A stretch of DNA of 64,000 nucleotides from Ianthella basta (taxonomy: Eukaryota; Porifera; Demospongiae; Verongiida; Ianthellidae). Under the pieces are notes generated by a model. That model searched no databases. It had not been told where the DNA came from and saw only the letters and a program-made list of their open reading frames with translations. The stretch covers positions 325,001-389,000 of the forward strand of contig OZ025879.1 in NCBI GenBank assembly GCA_964019415.1, given 5' to 3'. A program made the translations under genes and the position numbers. This document shows positions 1 through 11,187 of this stretch, in pieces. Every line of letters starts with the position of its first letter. The stretch's first letter is position 1.

Positions 1-3
1 TGG

Positions 4-1742
4 TCACCAGCCAAAAATGTACTCGATAGCTTTGGAGAAGAACCCATTGTTCCGTTGTGGAGTGTTTGCGGCTGCTGGTTCCACCTATTGAGCGGAAGGG
101 AGGGGGAAGTCACACAAACCATACAGTGGAGGCGAGTGAGGCACTGCGATGGACACACCTCGTGTGCACAGCTGGATGCTTGATAAGCTGCTGTTAGCGG
201 GCGCATACTGGCAGGGGCACTGACTGACTTCTGGGGAGGGGAGGCTGCGAAGTGCGAGGGGGTGGGGTTGTCGTGTACCATCATTCTCCTCATGGCAGCC
301 TGCATTTGGGAGAACACTACGATACACACACATGCAGGACATGCTGCGTTGAGTGCTTGCACCCAACACAGTTCAGCTGGTGTATAGCACACGTGTTAAC
401 ACCTTGTCAATGCACTGCTTCACTCCAATCATTATCCCATTGTCAAAGATCTTTCCATTCTTGCTCAAAGCCTGCATCAACCAGAGTACACAAAACTTGG
501 TTGTGAATGGCGGCAGGGTACGAGCCCTGCAGGGTGTGGTGTGCAGACACTCACTGTTCTAGCCTGCAACTTGGACTGGTAGCAGATGTGAACATAGTTT
601 CCCTCGGTCATCTGCACATGACAAGGAAGAGGGTTCGAATCGTCACGGTAACAGTGTTGTTGGTGATAGCTCCCCATGCACACTCACAACATGCTTAAGG
701 ATGGTCCCATATTGTGAAAACTGCTCCATAATGAAGGACCTTGCCTCCACCGGGAAACCAAACACGGTGATCCAGTGGTCGTCAAGGTGATCACCACTCG
801 TGAGAGTCTCTCTATCAAGTGACACAAAATGGACGTGAACAATCATCAGTAGCACACACAGATTGTCTGCACTAGCATGGGGAAACACTAGAGCAAGATA
901 CAGTGTCCTATAGTTGCTAGTTTACTGAACCACCTACCCTTGTGTGTAGAAAGGATCCATCTGGGCGGGGGAAGGTGGAGTCCTTTGGACAGATGTCGGA
1001 GCCACATTCCAAGTGTCTGGGCCCACTGTGGCAATGGGTGTGCTCTGAGTCATGCCCTGAGAGGGAGTGACCGCTACAGCAGGACCAAGACGGCTAGCCG
1101 AATGGATGGCACTGAAGTTCAGCTGCAGTCATAAGCAGACAATTTAGACAAGCTTGTACGTGAGGTCTAGTGTCAGTCAGTGATTCCCTCACCTGCTGTC
1201 TTTCAGGAGATCTACTAGGGAACAGTGGAGTACTGGACTTCACCACCGCTGGGTTGGTTGGGTTGTCAAACAGCCCCATCACTGGTGGTCCACCAGGCTT
1301 TTCCGACTTCTGCACTGACTGCTCTGTAGCACTGTTGGGAGGAGGATGGGAGGGAAGGGGAGGAGAAAAGCAGACAGGGCTTAGCAACACAATAGACACA
1401 ACACACACACTCATGTGGCTGCCACCCACCCTCGATGTAGTCTCTGTGACATGCTGTCATTGCCAAGAGTGAACCCCTGTGGGAGTGTCCTAGTCACTGG
1501 TGTAGGTCCCATCGATGCTCTGTCCCCCACTCCTCCCCCAGCCACTTGTCTGGATGGCTGAGAGGAGAGAAGGGAACATAATCCAAGAAATTCAAATTCA
1601 AGTTGAGGTTAGATGAGACAGTGTGCTGAATGTAGCTACTAGAAAATGTAGGGTTGGGATGCATGTAACGTACAGATGGGTTTCCACCAAGGAGGAAAGG
1701 TGGTAAGTAGCCGCTGGAGTCCACTTGCATCGGAGAAGACAT
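4..1742 (-). CDS. NUP35: Nucleoporin NUP35 (Nup53), complete multi-exon gene
   Basis: Scaffold-linked nucleoporin of the inner ring, which binds membrane and the Nup93/Nup155 complex. The first exon (to 1742) begins MSSPMQ and holds the N-terminal motif LPPFLLGG, like LPGFLMGD in the vertebrate protein. A middle exon near 1240-1335 reads [11 protein letters not shown]. The Nup35-type RRM is split: the exon around 708-810 gives [18 protein letters not shown] then GTILKHV; 560-608 gives [15 protein letters not shown]; 403-471 gives [18 protein letters not shown]. The last exon (4-84) encodes [10 protein letters not shown] and stop, the conserved amphipathic membrane-binding C-terminus. Splice sites are GT-AG. 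The gene is head to head with the SLC37A4-like gene. Internal exon limits between 810 and 1500 are approximate. Identity is very likely. Confidence 0.93.
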
Positions 1743-2114
1743 AGCACTAAATGTCTTTATCGAGGAATATTCCTAGTTGCAATTGGTTAGAGGAAATTTA
1801 TACTGTAAGATCAAACTAACAGCTACTATGCTTCGCGAAACAGTCACCCACATCTTCCTACCTTAATAATCACAATCTGATATACTTCCTGACGGGTAAT
1901 CAAACAATACGCGCCCTTTCTTTCACTACACCACAGGCCTCAATCCTTGTCAGAGCGCCATTTCCCCGCCAATTGGGGGGTTCCCCTTACCTGTGCTGGT
2001 CCGCGCGCTGTCCGAGCCAGGCGTTGCGGTTGCAACTGGCAGCAACTGGTCCTTGCACGCATGGCAGGCTAGATCTGAAGCGGGAAGAACAGGAGACGAA
2101 CACAAGCGACCATA
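1743..2114. promoter_or_regulatory. Divergent intergenic region between NUP35 and SLC37A4
   Basis: A 372-bp spacer separates the two start codons, which point away from each other. The half next to NUP35 is AT-rich; the half next to the transporter is GC- and CpG-richer. No open reading frame is convincing. It probably holds both promoters and both 5' UTRs; I see no clear TATA box. Confidence 0.5.
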
Positions 2115-4031
2115 ATGGAGTATAGGTCTCGGCGATCGGTGGCGTTCTGGTCCACATGCGTGCTGTGGACGTTCTACTACTTCCTTCGCCAGCTCCCCAG
2201 CATGACAATGATCCACATGGGCAGTAGCTGGGGCTACAGCAGGAGCGAGTTGGGCACAATCGTGAGCATCCTGGCCTTCAGCTACGCCATGAGCAAGTTC
2301 TGCTCTGGCATGCTGGCGGATTACTGCAACCCTAAACTGCTCTGCTGTGGAGGGCTGCTCCTCAGTGCTCTGGCCTCCCTCTGCTTCCCTCTACTGCACT
2401 ACCCAGCCTACTCCTTCGCCCTGATTGTGCTGTTGGGTCTGGGTGAGGGGGGTGGGTGGCCGGGGTGTGCTCAGATCCTGCAAGCATGGTACAGTCCCAG
2501 TGAGAAAGGCACGCGATGGGCCATTGTGTCCCTCAGTGGCAACTTTGCTGCAGCGATCCTCCCCCTCATACTAGCCTACATCACCCAGCTGTCCCTCCCA
2601 TGGTGGTACACCTACTACATACTGGGGAGTGGAGCCATTCTTGTTGTCATGGTAACCAACTACACCTTATCTATGCCCACAGACGTGGGTTGGACGGACA
2701 AGACTGTGTCTAATGGGAAAGGGAAGAATGACTCAAAGCCCACACACAGACCGAGCTACTATGAAGTGTTCACCAACATGCAGCTGTGGTGCTTCTGTGG
2801 CTACAACTTCTTCCTATTGGTCATCCGGTACTCTGTCATCAACTGGACACAGATGTACTTTGTGGAGCACGGCCGGCAGTCAGCCAGCTATGCAACTGGT
2901 GTAATGGGTGTGTACCAGATGGGCGGGATGGTGGGGAGCCTGGCCGCTGGGGCAGTCTCTGACTGGCTAATAAGGAAGGTGAGTGGTGCCAGGCATGGGC
3001 AGGGTGTCTACCTGTGTGTGTTAGGAAGAGGAAGTGTGAGGGAAGTCTGACGAAGACTTCAGTGCACTGTGATGAGGTGTGCATGTATGTAGCATGCTGC
3101 ATGGGTCAGGGAATGGTTGCCATGGCAATGGTAGCTCACTATTGAGAGCTCACCCCACTTGGCACGCTTGCAGTGGCATCAGGACATGTAGTTAGCATTG
3201 GCAGTGTATTGAGTAGTTCTCAACTGCTTATTACGCCAACATGATGCCACTGTGGTGTTTGTGGGCACACAGTGTTGGAATGAGTGCTCAGCCCCCCCCT
3301 TCCCCCCCCTCCCCTGGTGTAGGGTGTTACGCCAGCTTCAAGTCCTCGTAGCCCAATTCTTGCTGGTCTGGGGCTGGTCAGTGCAGTGTGCATTGCTCTG
3401 TATGCAACCACTGTCCACACAGGGGCATCACAGGTGAGCATGTGCGATCACGAGACACAGCCAGCTCCTGGCTCCCTCCCCGTGCTCACTTCCTTGGCTC
3501 TTCCTCCTCTACGTAGGTGTGGCTGAGCAGTTTGCTGTTTGTGCTTGGCTTCTCAAGTGAAGGGGCATCTGCTGTTATTGGACTGGCTGCCATGGAAACC
3601 GTAGACAGGAGCCGCTCTGGGTCAGCACATGCACTGAACTCACTGGCTGGACAAGGTGGGTGCCATGTGACCACCATGTGACCACCATTAGCTGTCATGT
3701 GACCACCATGTATCTATTCCTAGCTGTCATGTGACCACCATGTGTCTGTTCCTAGCTGTCATGTGATCACCATGTGTCTGTTCCTAGCTGTCATGTGATC
3801 ACCATGTGTCTGTTCCTAGCTGTCATGTGACCACCATGTGACCACCATGTGACCCTGTCCTTGCTACATGCAGTTGGCAACATGCTAGCAGGCCTCCCCC
3901 TCAGCCTCTGCATCAATTCCTTTGGGTGGACTACTGTGTATCGCTGTCTGGTTGCCCCAGGCGTTGTCATGGCAATACTCCCAGTAATGGCAGCCATGTT
4001 GAAACCAAGAACCAAACTGAAGGTCACATAA
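2115..4031 (+). CDS. SLC37A4: SLC37A4-like glucose-6-phosphate/phosphate exchanger (MFS)
   Basis: Organophosphate:phosphate antiporter family; in vertebrates SLC37A4 carries glucose-6-phosphate into the ER lumen. Four exons splice in frame: 2115-2978, 3323-3433, 3517-3655, 3874-4031. The protein shows about 12 hydrophobic segments and family motifs: YYFLRQ near the N-terminus, SYAMSKFCSGMLADY in the first half, GEGGGWPGCAQILQAWY (family G-GWP-C), WAIVSLSGN, DVGW before the central loop, then GGMVGSLAAGAVSDW and LVLGFSSEG-type residues in the C-terminal half. It ends with a basic tail (KPRTKLKV) before TAA, reminiscent of ER-retained members, though KKxx is not exact. The assignment to A4 rather than A1-A3 rests on overall similarity recalled from the human protein. 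Confidence 0.88.
3656..3868. repeat. 32-bp minisatellite in the last SLC37A4 intron
   Basis: Units beginning AGCTGTCATGTGACCACC start at 3690, 3722, 3754, 3786 and 3818, a 32-bp period with few differences. Shorter CATGTGACCAC fragments precede and follow, and the block starts almost at the donor GT (3656) and ends near the acceptor at 3873. Confidence 0.9.
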
Positions 4032-4033
4032 CT

Positions 4034-4039
4034 TTATTC
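4034..4039 (-). terminator. AATAAA poly(A) signal for DENND1, abutting the SLC37A4 stop codon
   Basis: The plus strand reads TTTATT here, AATAAA on the minus strand, about 210 bp downstream of the DENND1 stop. The SLC37A4 stop codon is at 4029-4031, so cleavage 10-30 nt further would fall inside SLC37A4 coding sequence on the opposite strand. Confidence 0.6.
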
Positions 4040-4250
4040 ACAAACCTACTGGTACAGTTTAGTACAAAATCTAATAATGTTTTAGTGTTTTTGTCTGGTC
4101 AGAATAGTAATGTTTGTACAATACCCACAGCATGGCACAAGTATAATCTTCTGCACTGTACATACATACACTGTACATACATTATACATACAAACACAAA
4201 GGGGTGGGGTGGGGGTGGGGCACTGTTAGTAGTGCATCTCACTCAAATCC

Positions 4251-7200
4251 CTAGGGTGGGCCCCCCTGCCCCACGTTATTCTTGTGATGGAGCCACTGAC
4301 TGTCTCCTTGGAGCAAATCAGCAAAGGGATCCTTCTTGTTGCCTGCCGCGGCCCCTTCCACTGGACTGGTGGTGGATGATGTGCGGTACACAGTCTGCAT
4401 TGCATTGGAACGTTTCCTCTCCTTTCGAAAATTAGCCTTGTCCCTTTCTGATGCATTTTGTTCACTTGCAGAGGTGGGTGTGTCTGAGGAGCTCCGCCCA
4501 CTTCCAGAACTGGGTGTGTCGGAACGGATGGGCTCAAGAGGTGGGGGCAGTTTGGCGAGGTCCAGTGCCATAGGGGTCCGAACGTGCTGCGGTGGCTTAT
4601 TCTGTAGACGGTCAGCCATGAGGGGGTCGATGTCAATGAGGGCCTGTGCTATGGAGGAGGAGAAGTCGAGCGACTTCTGCTTGTGGAGATCCCGCCTGCT
4701 GTCCACAGTGAATGACTTCTCACCAACTACTGACTGATTTGAGATTACCTGTGAAGGTACAACAGATGGCTTGTCCGATGGCAAGTCACGGGACTTTTTC
4801 CTGTGGGGCCGGGGTGGGGGGATTGGTGGACCAGGAAGGTTAGCAGCTAGCTGTCCATCTGTCACCCTGCTGAAGACGTCATGGTCTCCTTCACGGCTGA
4901 CAGTGGAGGAGGAGGAGGAACTGGTGGATGCAGAGTCCAAATTGTCAAGACCGTGCATCTCGTGAACTAGATCAGCCCCGCTGTCATCAAGGGAGCTCCT
5001 CTGAGAGGGAGGAGTGAGGGAGATCAGCTTGTCCCCTGGCGGCTGGCTGACTGAGCTGTCATTCCCGCGCCTTGGCAGGTTAGGCGAACTATTGGTGGAC
5101 CTGGATAACTGTTCCTTCTCCTCCTTGTGCTGGGCATACGGTTTGGGTAGCTTGGGAGGGCCCCCACGCACCATCTGCAGAGGGGCAGGTGCACAGCTGA
5201 CACAGCTCACACTGCAGCAATAGTCTACGATACTGCGCATTTAGTGATTTTCCTGAAGCAACATACTAAGGACAGTTAGTGGAGGTTGGAGCCTGGTTAC
5301 TGCCAAGCTCCCTTTCTCCCCTCCACCCTCCCTCCCCCTACTCTCCCCACCCTCCCTCCCTTTTCCTCCTCCCCTCCACCCTCCCTTTCCCTCCTCTCCC
5401 CACCCTCCCTCCCCTCCTCTCCCCACCCTCCCTCCCCCTCCTCTCCCCACCCACCTTGGCCTTAATGACCTGTGCTTCAACATTGAGCGATTGCTCGCTG
5501 TGTCGAAGGCTGTGGGTGTCCTTGTCTTCCTGCAGTGCAGCGAAACCTGAAGGGATGACCCCTTGTTCCTTAGTCCACTCTTGCACCTTCTTCATCTGCA
5601 GGTAGGGAGGACAAGAGATAAGCAGACAGACAGACACCACTACCACTACCCACAATCCATGTCATTCCACTTGCTTCCTCCTGCACTGCCAAGTGCCAAC
5701 TAACCTCCTTCTTCAACTTCTCGCCCAGCCGTTTGCTCTTACCAATCCAGTTGATGAAGCCAGCCCTAACTGACTCTGGGTTGCGCCAGCTGCCTCTCAG
5801 CTCTACAGATCACCGGAGGGGAGGAAACAAAGGAAGCGGTGGAGGAGGGAGAGAGGGACAAAAAGGAATGATGGTCTATTAGGACCTGCTATATCACAGC
5901 TGACTGCTACTGCTGCCCCACCCCTCACCTGTCTCTCTCTCCCCACCCCCTCACCCTGCCCTCTCTCCACCCCCTCACCCTGCCCTGTCTCCACCCCCTC
6001 ACCCTGCCCTGTCTCCACCCCCTCACCCTGCCCTGTCTCCACCCCCTCACCCTGCCCTGTCTCCACCCCCACACCCTGCCCTGTCTCCACCCCCACACCC
6101 TGCCCTGTCTCCACCCCCACACCCTGCCCTGTCTCCACCCCCTCACCCTGCCCTGTCTCCACCCCCTCACCCTGCCCTGTCTCCACCCCCACACCCTGCC
6201 CTGTCTCCACCCCCTCACCCTGCCCTGTCTCCACCCCCTCACCCTGCCCTGTCTCCACCCCCTCACCCCGCCCTCTCTCCACTCCCTCACCGTCGTAGAA
6301 GGCCTGCATCTCCTGGTCAAAAAGGTCTCTGTACACCACTGCGGAGTTGCTGTTGGCCTGTGTCAGGCGAGCGGAGATGAACTGCTGAAAGTGTTGGAAG
6401 TGAAGAAGATGTTCGAGGACATTCATCATATCCGGTCTTGTGCGCTTGAACCTGAGCAGAAGAGGGGAGGGGGGGGAAGAGAAGAGGTGAAAGGAGTGTG
6501 TCCATCTAGTGGGCAGTGAGTGGAGAGTCGGTGACTTACGCTTCTTGGTCAAACACAAATTGCTTTTTCTTCTCCATTTTGCCCTGCAACCCATAGGGGG
6601 AGGAGATGAAACATTCGCATGCCACCACACCACATGACCCCCTCAGCTACTCAAAGAGGTGTGCGATTGTTCCAAGCATGCAGTCCCACTCCACACTGCT
6701 ACTCACGTTCACTTCGCACTCAACAACTGCAATGGCAAAGGCACTCTTGTACTCCCCAATCATGGCAGCAAATGCATCCAGGAACGCTTTGGGGACAGCT
6801 TCTCCAATGGCAGAGGACTGCTTCTTCAGAATATGCTTCAGATGGGACACCACCTCCTCTGGGAGTTCGCCCACGTCATCAAAAGCGGACTCGTGTGTGT
6901 TCTCGTCCACATCCACAATCACTATGTCCCCCAGCGGCATCTTCCTCGCTTTGTCCATCAGAGAGGAGTGCACTCCAATGAGGAATGGCATGGGGGCACT
7001 GAGGGAAAGGGGAAACTCCCATGAATCCCCCCCCCAATGATGTCATACTAAACGACCTACCAGCAGTAATCCATCAGGTGTGGTGGGATGACCGGACAGT
7101 AGATGTGCTGCCAGTACAAGGGATAGAGGATGGTGGCAGCACCGTGGACACAGGCCGTGAGCTACAGAGGAGTGGGAGGGAGAGGAAGGGGAGGGGGGAG

Positions 7201-9419
7201 AGAGGAAGGGGAGGGGGAGAGAGGAAGGGGAGAGGAGGGGGATGGGGGAGAGAGGAAGAGGAGGGAGAGGGGAGGGGAGGGGAGGGGAGGGGAGGGGAGG
7301 GGAGAGGGAGAGGGAGGGGGGAGTCCATACGAGTTGTCAGAGATCACAATTAACGCAACATTTTCCAACTTACTACTTCCATGTTGGAGGATGTTATTAG
7401 AATTCTTCTTTCAAACATCAAACTTAGAGAGGAAAGGCCGGCCACAAGAGGTGGTTGCCACAAACATGGAAAATGCAGTGTGGGGGTGGGGGTGAAGGGA
7501 GGAAGGAGTAGGGAGGGGTAGGGGAGGGGTAGGGGAGGGGTAGGGAGGGGTAGGGGAGGGGTAGGGGAGGGGGAGATAAAACTGGTTGCTAGAGGGTCCT
7601 AGGAGACCAGGGGTTAATGCTGTACAGCAAACACAACAGGAGTTGAGCACTTGAGTACCTTCCGAAGGTGGCCAGGAGCACTTGGTGACTTAGGTTGGTG
7701 TACAAAGTGTTGAGGTTGTGCTGTGAGTGGGAGAGGGGATAGTATCGAGTTCAAGGAAGGAATGTGAGGGAGGAGGGTGCTGACAGCAGTAATAACTACC
7801 ATGTCACTTACGCTGTCAGGGAGGGAGGGCAGCTTTGTGGGGTCAGGGACAGGAAGGGAGAAAGACGTCTGTGCAGGAGGGCCGACAACACAACAAGAGG
7901 CAAGTTCACATTCATTAGACATTCCAGGTACAACCGGGCCAACATGCTTCCCTCCCTGGATGAGACAGCTCACATTCTCTGTGTGCACTTTGATCTCTGT
8001 CTCTCCACCTTTGTACCAGGTCTTCCGAGCAGGATGATGAAGGATCCGTTCCAGACAAGGGAACACCTGCTCCTCCTACAGAGATAACACCACACAACCA
8101 CTGTATTCCAAATAGGTCCACAACATGGCCACACAGAACCGAGGAGTGGTCCCAGTGTGACACAGCCACTCCTCCAACCCTCTCTGTCCGGTGGAGGTGT
8201 TCGTACCTTCCCCTTCCTCACGTCCATGTAGATGTGATCCAGGAGTTGGTAGAAGAACTCGTACCAGGGCAGGTGGCTGAAGAAGCAGTAGCAGCGCTGT
8301 GCTCCTCGGGGGTACAGGCAGTGGCCGAAGCGGTACTTGCTCTCAAGGTCAGTGAGGACAAACGTGAAGTGCTGTGATACCTCACTGAACAGTAGGGGTG
8401 TATAGAGGAGGGTGAGAGGGAGGGGTGAGGGTGAGAGGGTGGAGGGAGGAGGGTGAGGGTGAGAGGGAGGGGTGAGGGTGAGAGGGTGGAGGGAGGAGGG
8501 TGGAGGGGTGAGGATGAGAGGGAGGGGTGAGGGTGAGAGGGAGGGTGGAGGGAGGAGGGTGTAGGGAGGTGTGAGGGTGAGAGGGAGGGGTGAGGGTGAG
8601 AGGGTGGAGGGAGGGGGGTGAGGGTGAGAGGGAGGGGTGAGGGTGACAGGGTGGAGGCAGGAGGGTGAGAGCGAGGGGGAGGTAAAGGATTGAGAGTGGA
8701 AATGGGGAGGAAGATGGGGTGGAAGGAAGAAGGGCACAGCTCTATACAGTTAATGTGTTTGTGTAAGGGCAACTGATACAAATAGCGCAAGGCGTGATGG
8801 CAGCCCAGCCATGCAATTGCCAGCCAACTTCCAAGGCAGAGGCAGGGACATTGCACAACCATTTACAACACAACACCAATTTGGCTCAATTACTGTACAC
8901 ACTAACAGCACAGTGTTGACCATATGAGGTGAGTGTATGGGTTACACAAGCACTACTGTAGACACACAAGGCCTGTATGTACTAACAAGTGTGTCCCCTG
9001 CAGTGCCCACTCCAGCGCCGTGGGGGTGTGTCAAGCCCACAGCAACGGAGGACAGCAGGGAGGTAGACTGTGCCAAAGCCAATAACCCAATACAGAGGGC
9101 GTGAAGGCTGTAAAGGGCACTCAAACTTTGGGGGAGGGGGTAGGGGGGCTGTCCCAATGAAAGGCTCACTAGCTTAGAGTAGGGTAGCCAGATTGGGGAG
9201 CCTTACTTATGTTGTAGCTGGAATGTGTGCATGAGAATTGATCCATGGCACTTTGAAGTTGCATGCAGCCCACACCAAAGCATGCGCGCACAGAGCTGGT
9301 TGTAACAACACTGGCTGGCTGACTTACGGTTGGTAGTTTTCACATGGAAAGCAGAATTTAGGAAGGTTTCGTCTGGTATCTTCCTCCATGACATAGTCCT
9401 GAGGGTACAGTACCCTCAT
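4251..9419 (-). CDS. DENND1: Connecdenn / DENN domain protein 1 (Rab35 GEF)
   Basis: Guanine nucleotide exchange factor for Rab35 on clathrin-coated and recycling membranes. Exons in transcript order include 9348-9419 (YPQDYVMEEDTR...PKFCFPC), about 8215-8392 (FTFVLTDLESKYRFGHC, LPWYEFFYQLLD), exons near 7640-8075 (LERILHH, PDPTKLPSLP), 7385-7450 (LMFERRILITSSNM), 7063-7163 (LTACVHGAATILYPLYWQH), 6647-6993 (APMPFLIGVHSSLMDKAR), 6291-6450, 5705-5800, 5458-5595 and 4251-5173. The order uDENN-DENN-dDENN matches DENND1. The proline/serine-rich tail ends with DPFADLL, a DPF-type AP-2 appendage motif also present near the human C-terminus. The start at 9419 has a good context, but the short N-terminal strand before it in vertebrates is missing, so a small upstream exon is possible. 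Confidence 0.87.
5295..5457. repeat. Pyrimidine/purine minisatellite beginning at a DENND1 donor
   Basis: The plus strand has irregular CTCCCCACCCTCCCTCC units of about 20-24 bp. On the minus (sense) strand the array begins exactly at the 5' splice site after AAGGCCAAG, the donor GTGGGTGGGG being the first unit. Confidence 0.75.
5935..6297. repeat. 24-bp minisatellite, about 14 copies, starting at a DENND1 donor
   Basis: On the sense (minus) strand each unit starts GTGAGG or GTGTGG and runs GGGTGGAGACAGGGCAGG. The first unit begins at the splice donor after the exon ending MQAFYD. The period is a multiple of three and the array is open in the exon frame (GEGVETGQ repeated). Confidence 0.9.
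7168..7322. repeat. Low-complexity purine tract (GGGGA)n in a DENND1 intron
   Basis: GAGGGGAGGGG runs on the plus strand, so CCCCT on the sense strand, directly upstream of the acceptor CTGTAG of the exon starting LTACVHG. Long open frames here are compositional only. Confidence 0.85.
7492..7580. repeat. GGGTAGGGGAG repeat in a DENND1 intron
   Basis: A short 11-12 bp unit (GTAGGGGAGGG) is repeated about seven times. It is pyrimidine-rich on the DENND1 sense strand. Confidence 0.8.
8397..8692. repeat. GGTGAGGGTGAGAGG minisatellite in a DENND1 intron
   Basis: Irregular units of GAGGGTGAGAGGGAGGGGT fill about 300 bp. On the sense strand it is CT-rich and lies immediately 5' of the acceptor of the exon encoding FTFVLTDLES. 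Confidence 0.85.
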
Positions 9420-9967
9420 GGCGGGGGCTGCACAAAGAAAAAGACAGAGTGGCTATTCTGGTACCAGGCAGTCGTTGCCGGGTCATGTGACGTCATCTTG
9501 TGATTCACCTTCTCCGGGCTCCGGCGCTGAAGCGACAATAAAGCACTCGAAAACTTGTTCAGGGTTGGGTCTAACGGACACGAACCGTGGTAGGTAAACA
9601 TACACCAGCTGAGTCGCAATGGGTGTCGTTTTGGCCTCAAAACAGGTGCGCGCGTTGGCGCTGTGAGGCGCCCATATTCACGTACCTGAGTCTCGTTGAC
9701 TCCAACATTGTGGCGGTGGCGAAGAAGGGAGACAGAACAATCTTCACAGACCACTTGTAAGCTTAAACTACTCAAATCTACTTTATTACTAAACCACTGT
9801 AATCCAAAGGCACCTAGAGTAGCCCTTGAGATGTTCTAGACAAAAAGACTTTCTTGAGACGACTCAGTCTTTCGATCCGCCATTTTCATCCGTCCGTGGG
9901 TCACATGTGTCTTTATTGTTGATGCTACGTAAGTGTTACTGTATAATGCACTTCATCCGCATTGTAT
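9420..9967. promoter_or_regulatory. Divergent region DENND1/FPGS with a perfect CRE palindrome
   Basis: A 548-bp spacer lies between the start codons. TGACGTCA is at 9488-9495. A strong donor-like CAG/GTACGT on the minus strand near 9685 suggests a non-coding first exon for DENND1. No coding exon with correct phase could be joined. Confidence 0.45.
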
Positions 9968-11148
9968 ATGATGGTCTCCCATTGCAGGCAGTCGTTAATT
10001 AGGAGAGTTTTGTCGGCGACAGAGCGAGCCATGTCCGAGGGCGTGCTTGCAGAATACCAGGTGAGTCCTACGCAGGTGTTCCGCACAGTTCGAATTTGTG
10101 GCGCCTTGCCCACCAGCCACCATGCGCACTGCGCCGTCGCGTACGCTTTTACATGGCTTCAGCGTATATCACGTGCACGTGGACGCGCGCGGCAGCGGCT
10201 CAAGTCGCCTGCTCGTCCCCTGGCCCCCTCAAGGCCCCCTTAAATAACTATTAATGATATTAGTGTGTTGTGATGTGCACTCTTAAATTATGTCCGAAGG
10301 CACTGCAACTGACGAGACAGTTGGAGAGGATATCTTGAAGAGCTCTGCTCAATGCAGCACATCACATGATACGTCACAGTAGCCCTTTTATTTTGCCTCA
10401 AGTGCACGTGTGTGTGAGAAGTAGTCAGTGGTCGGTTGTCTTGTCGCTGCTCTTCTCCATGAACCTCACTACAGGCAGCCGTGGATGCTCTTAATGGACT
10501 ACAGACAAACATTGCTGTGAGGGGGTGTGCTCGACAACATGACAAGTCAAAAGTGGAAGTAGTGGAGCGTAACCTTGAACACATGGGGATCAGCGTGAGT
10601 GCATGGGGAGCGAGGGAAGGGCAGGGCGGGGAGGAGCAAGAGAGGGCGGGACTAGGATAGGATTGGGGTCAGTAGTGAGTTATATAAGCCCTAGGAACTA
10701 CACTTTTGCCAATGCTGTGCAATGGGACTCAGACTGCGATTGGTGCTGGAAGTGTCTGCGTATACCCATTGGTACTCGAAGGAGTATATGTGTGTGAATG
10801 TTCATGTATTTTGCCGTCATAAAGTCTCAGAGAAAGGTTGAAGTGTTCTCTTTTCTGCCTCCCCTACAGCTGGACCAAGTGGACTCCCTGAGAGTGATCC
10901 ACATCACTGGGACCAAGGGGAAGGTCACACGGACACACATTTCACTCTTCAGCCCAACACACCTCACTTCTGTTCATCCTCTGCCCCTCCCCCTCCCTCT
11001 TGCAGGGGTCAGCGAGTGCTTTTTGTGAAAGTATTCTTCGGCACTGTGGTCTGAAGACTGGCCTCTTCACGTACGTTATGTGGCGTTGGGTCTGACAGAC
11101 TTGGAGCACTTTTACTTGCGCTGTACATGTGTGTGTGTTGTGTTGTGT

Positions 11149-11187
<39 letters not shown>

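Noticed and set aside
5803-6633. DENND1 exon running through the GEGVETGQ array as constitutive coding sequence
   Set aside because: The dDENN homology stops at MQAFYD, where a good donor lies; constitutive inclusion is not expected, though alternative inclusion is raised as a finding.
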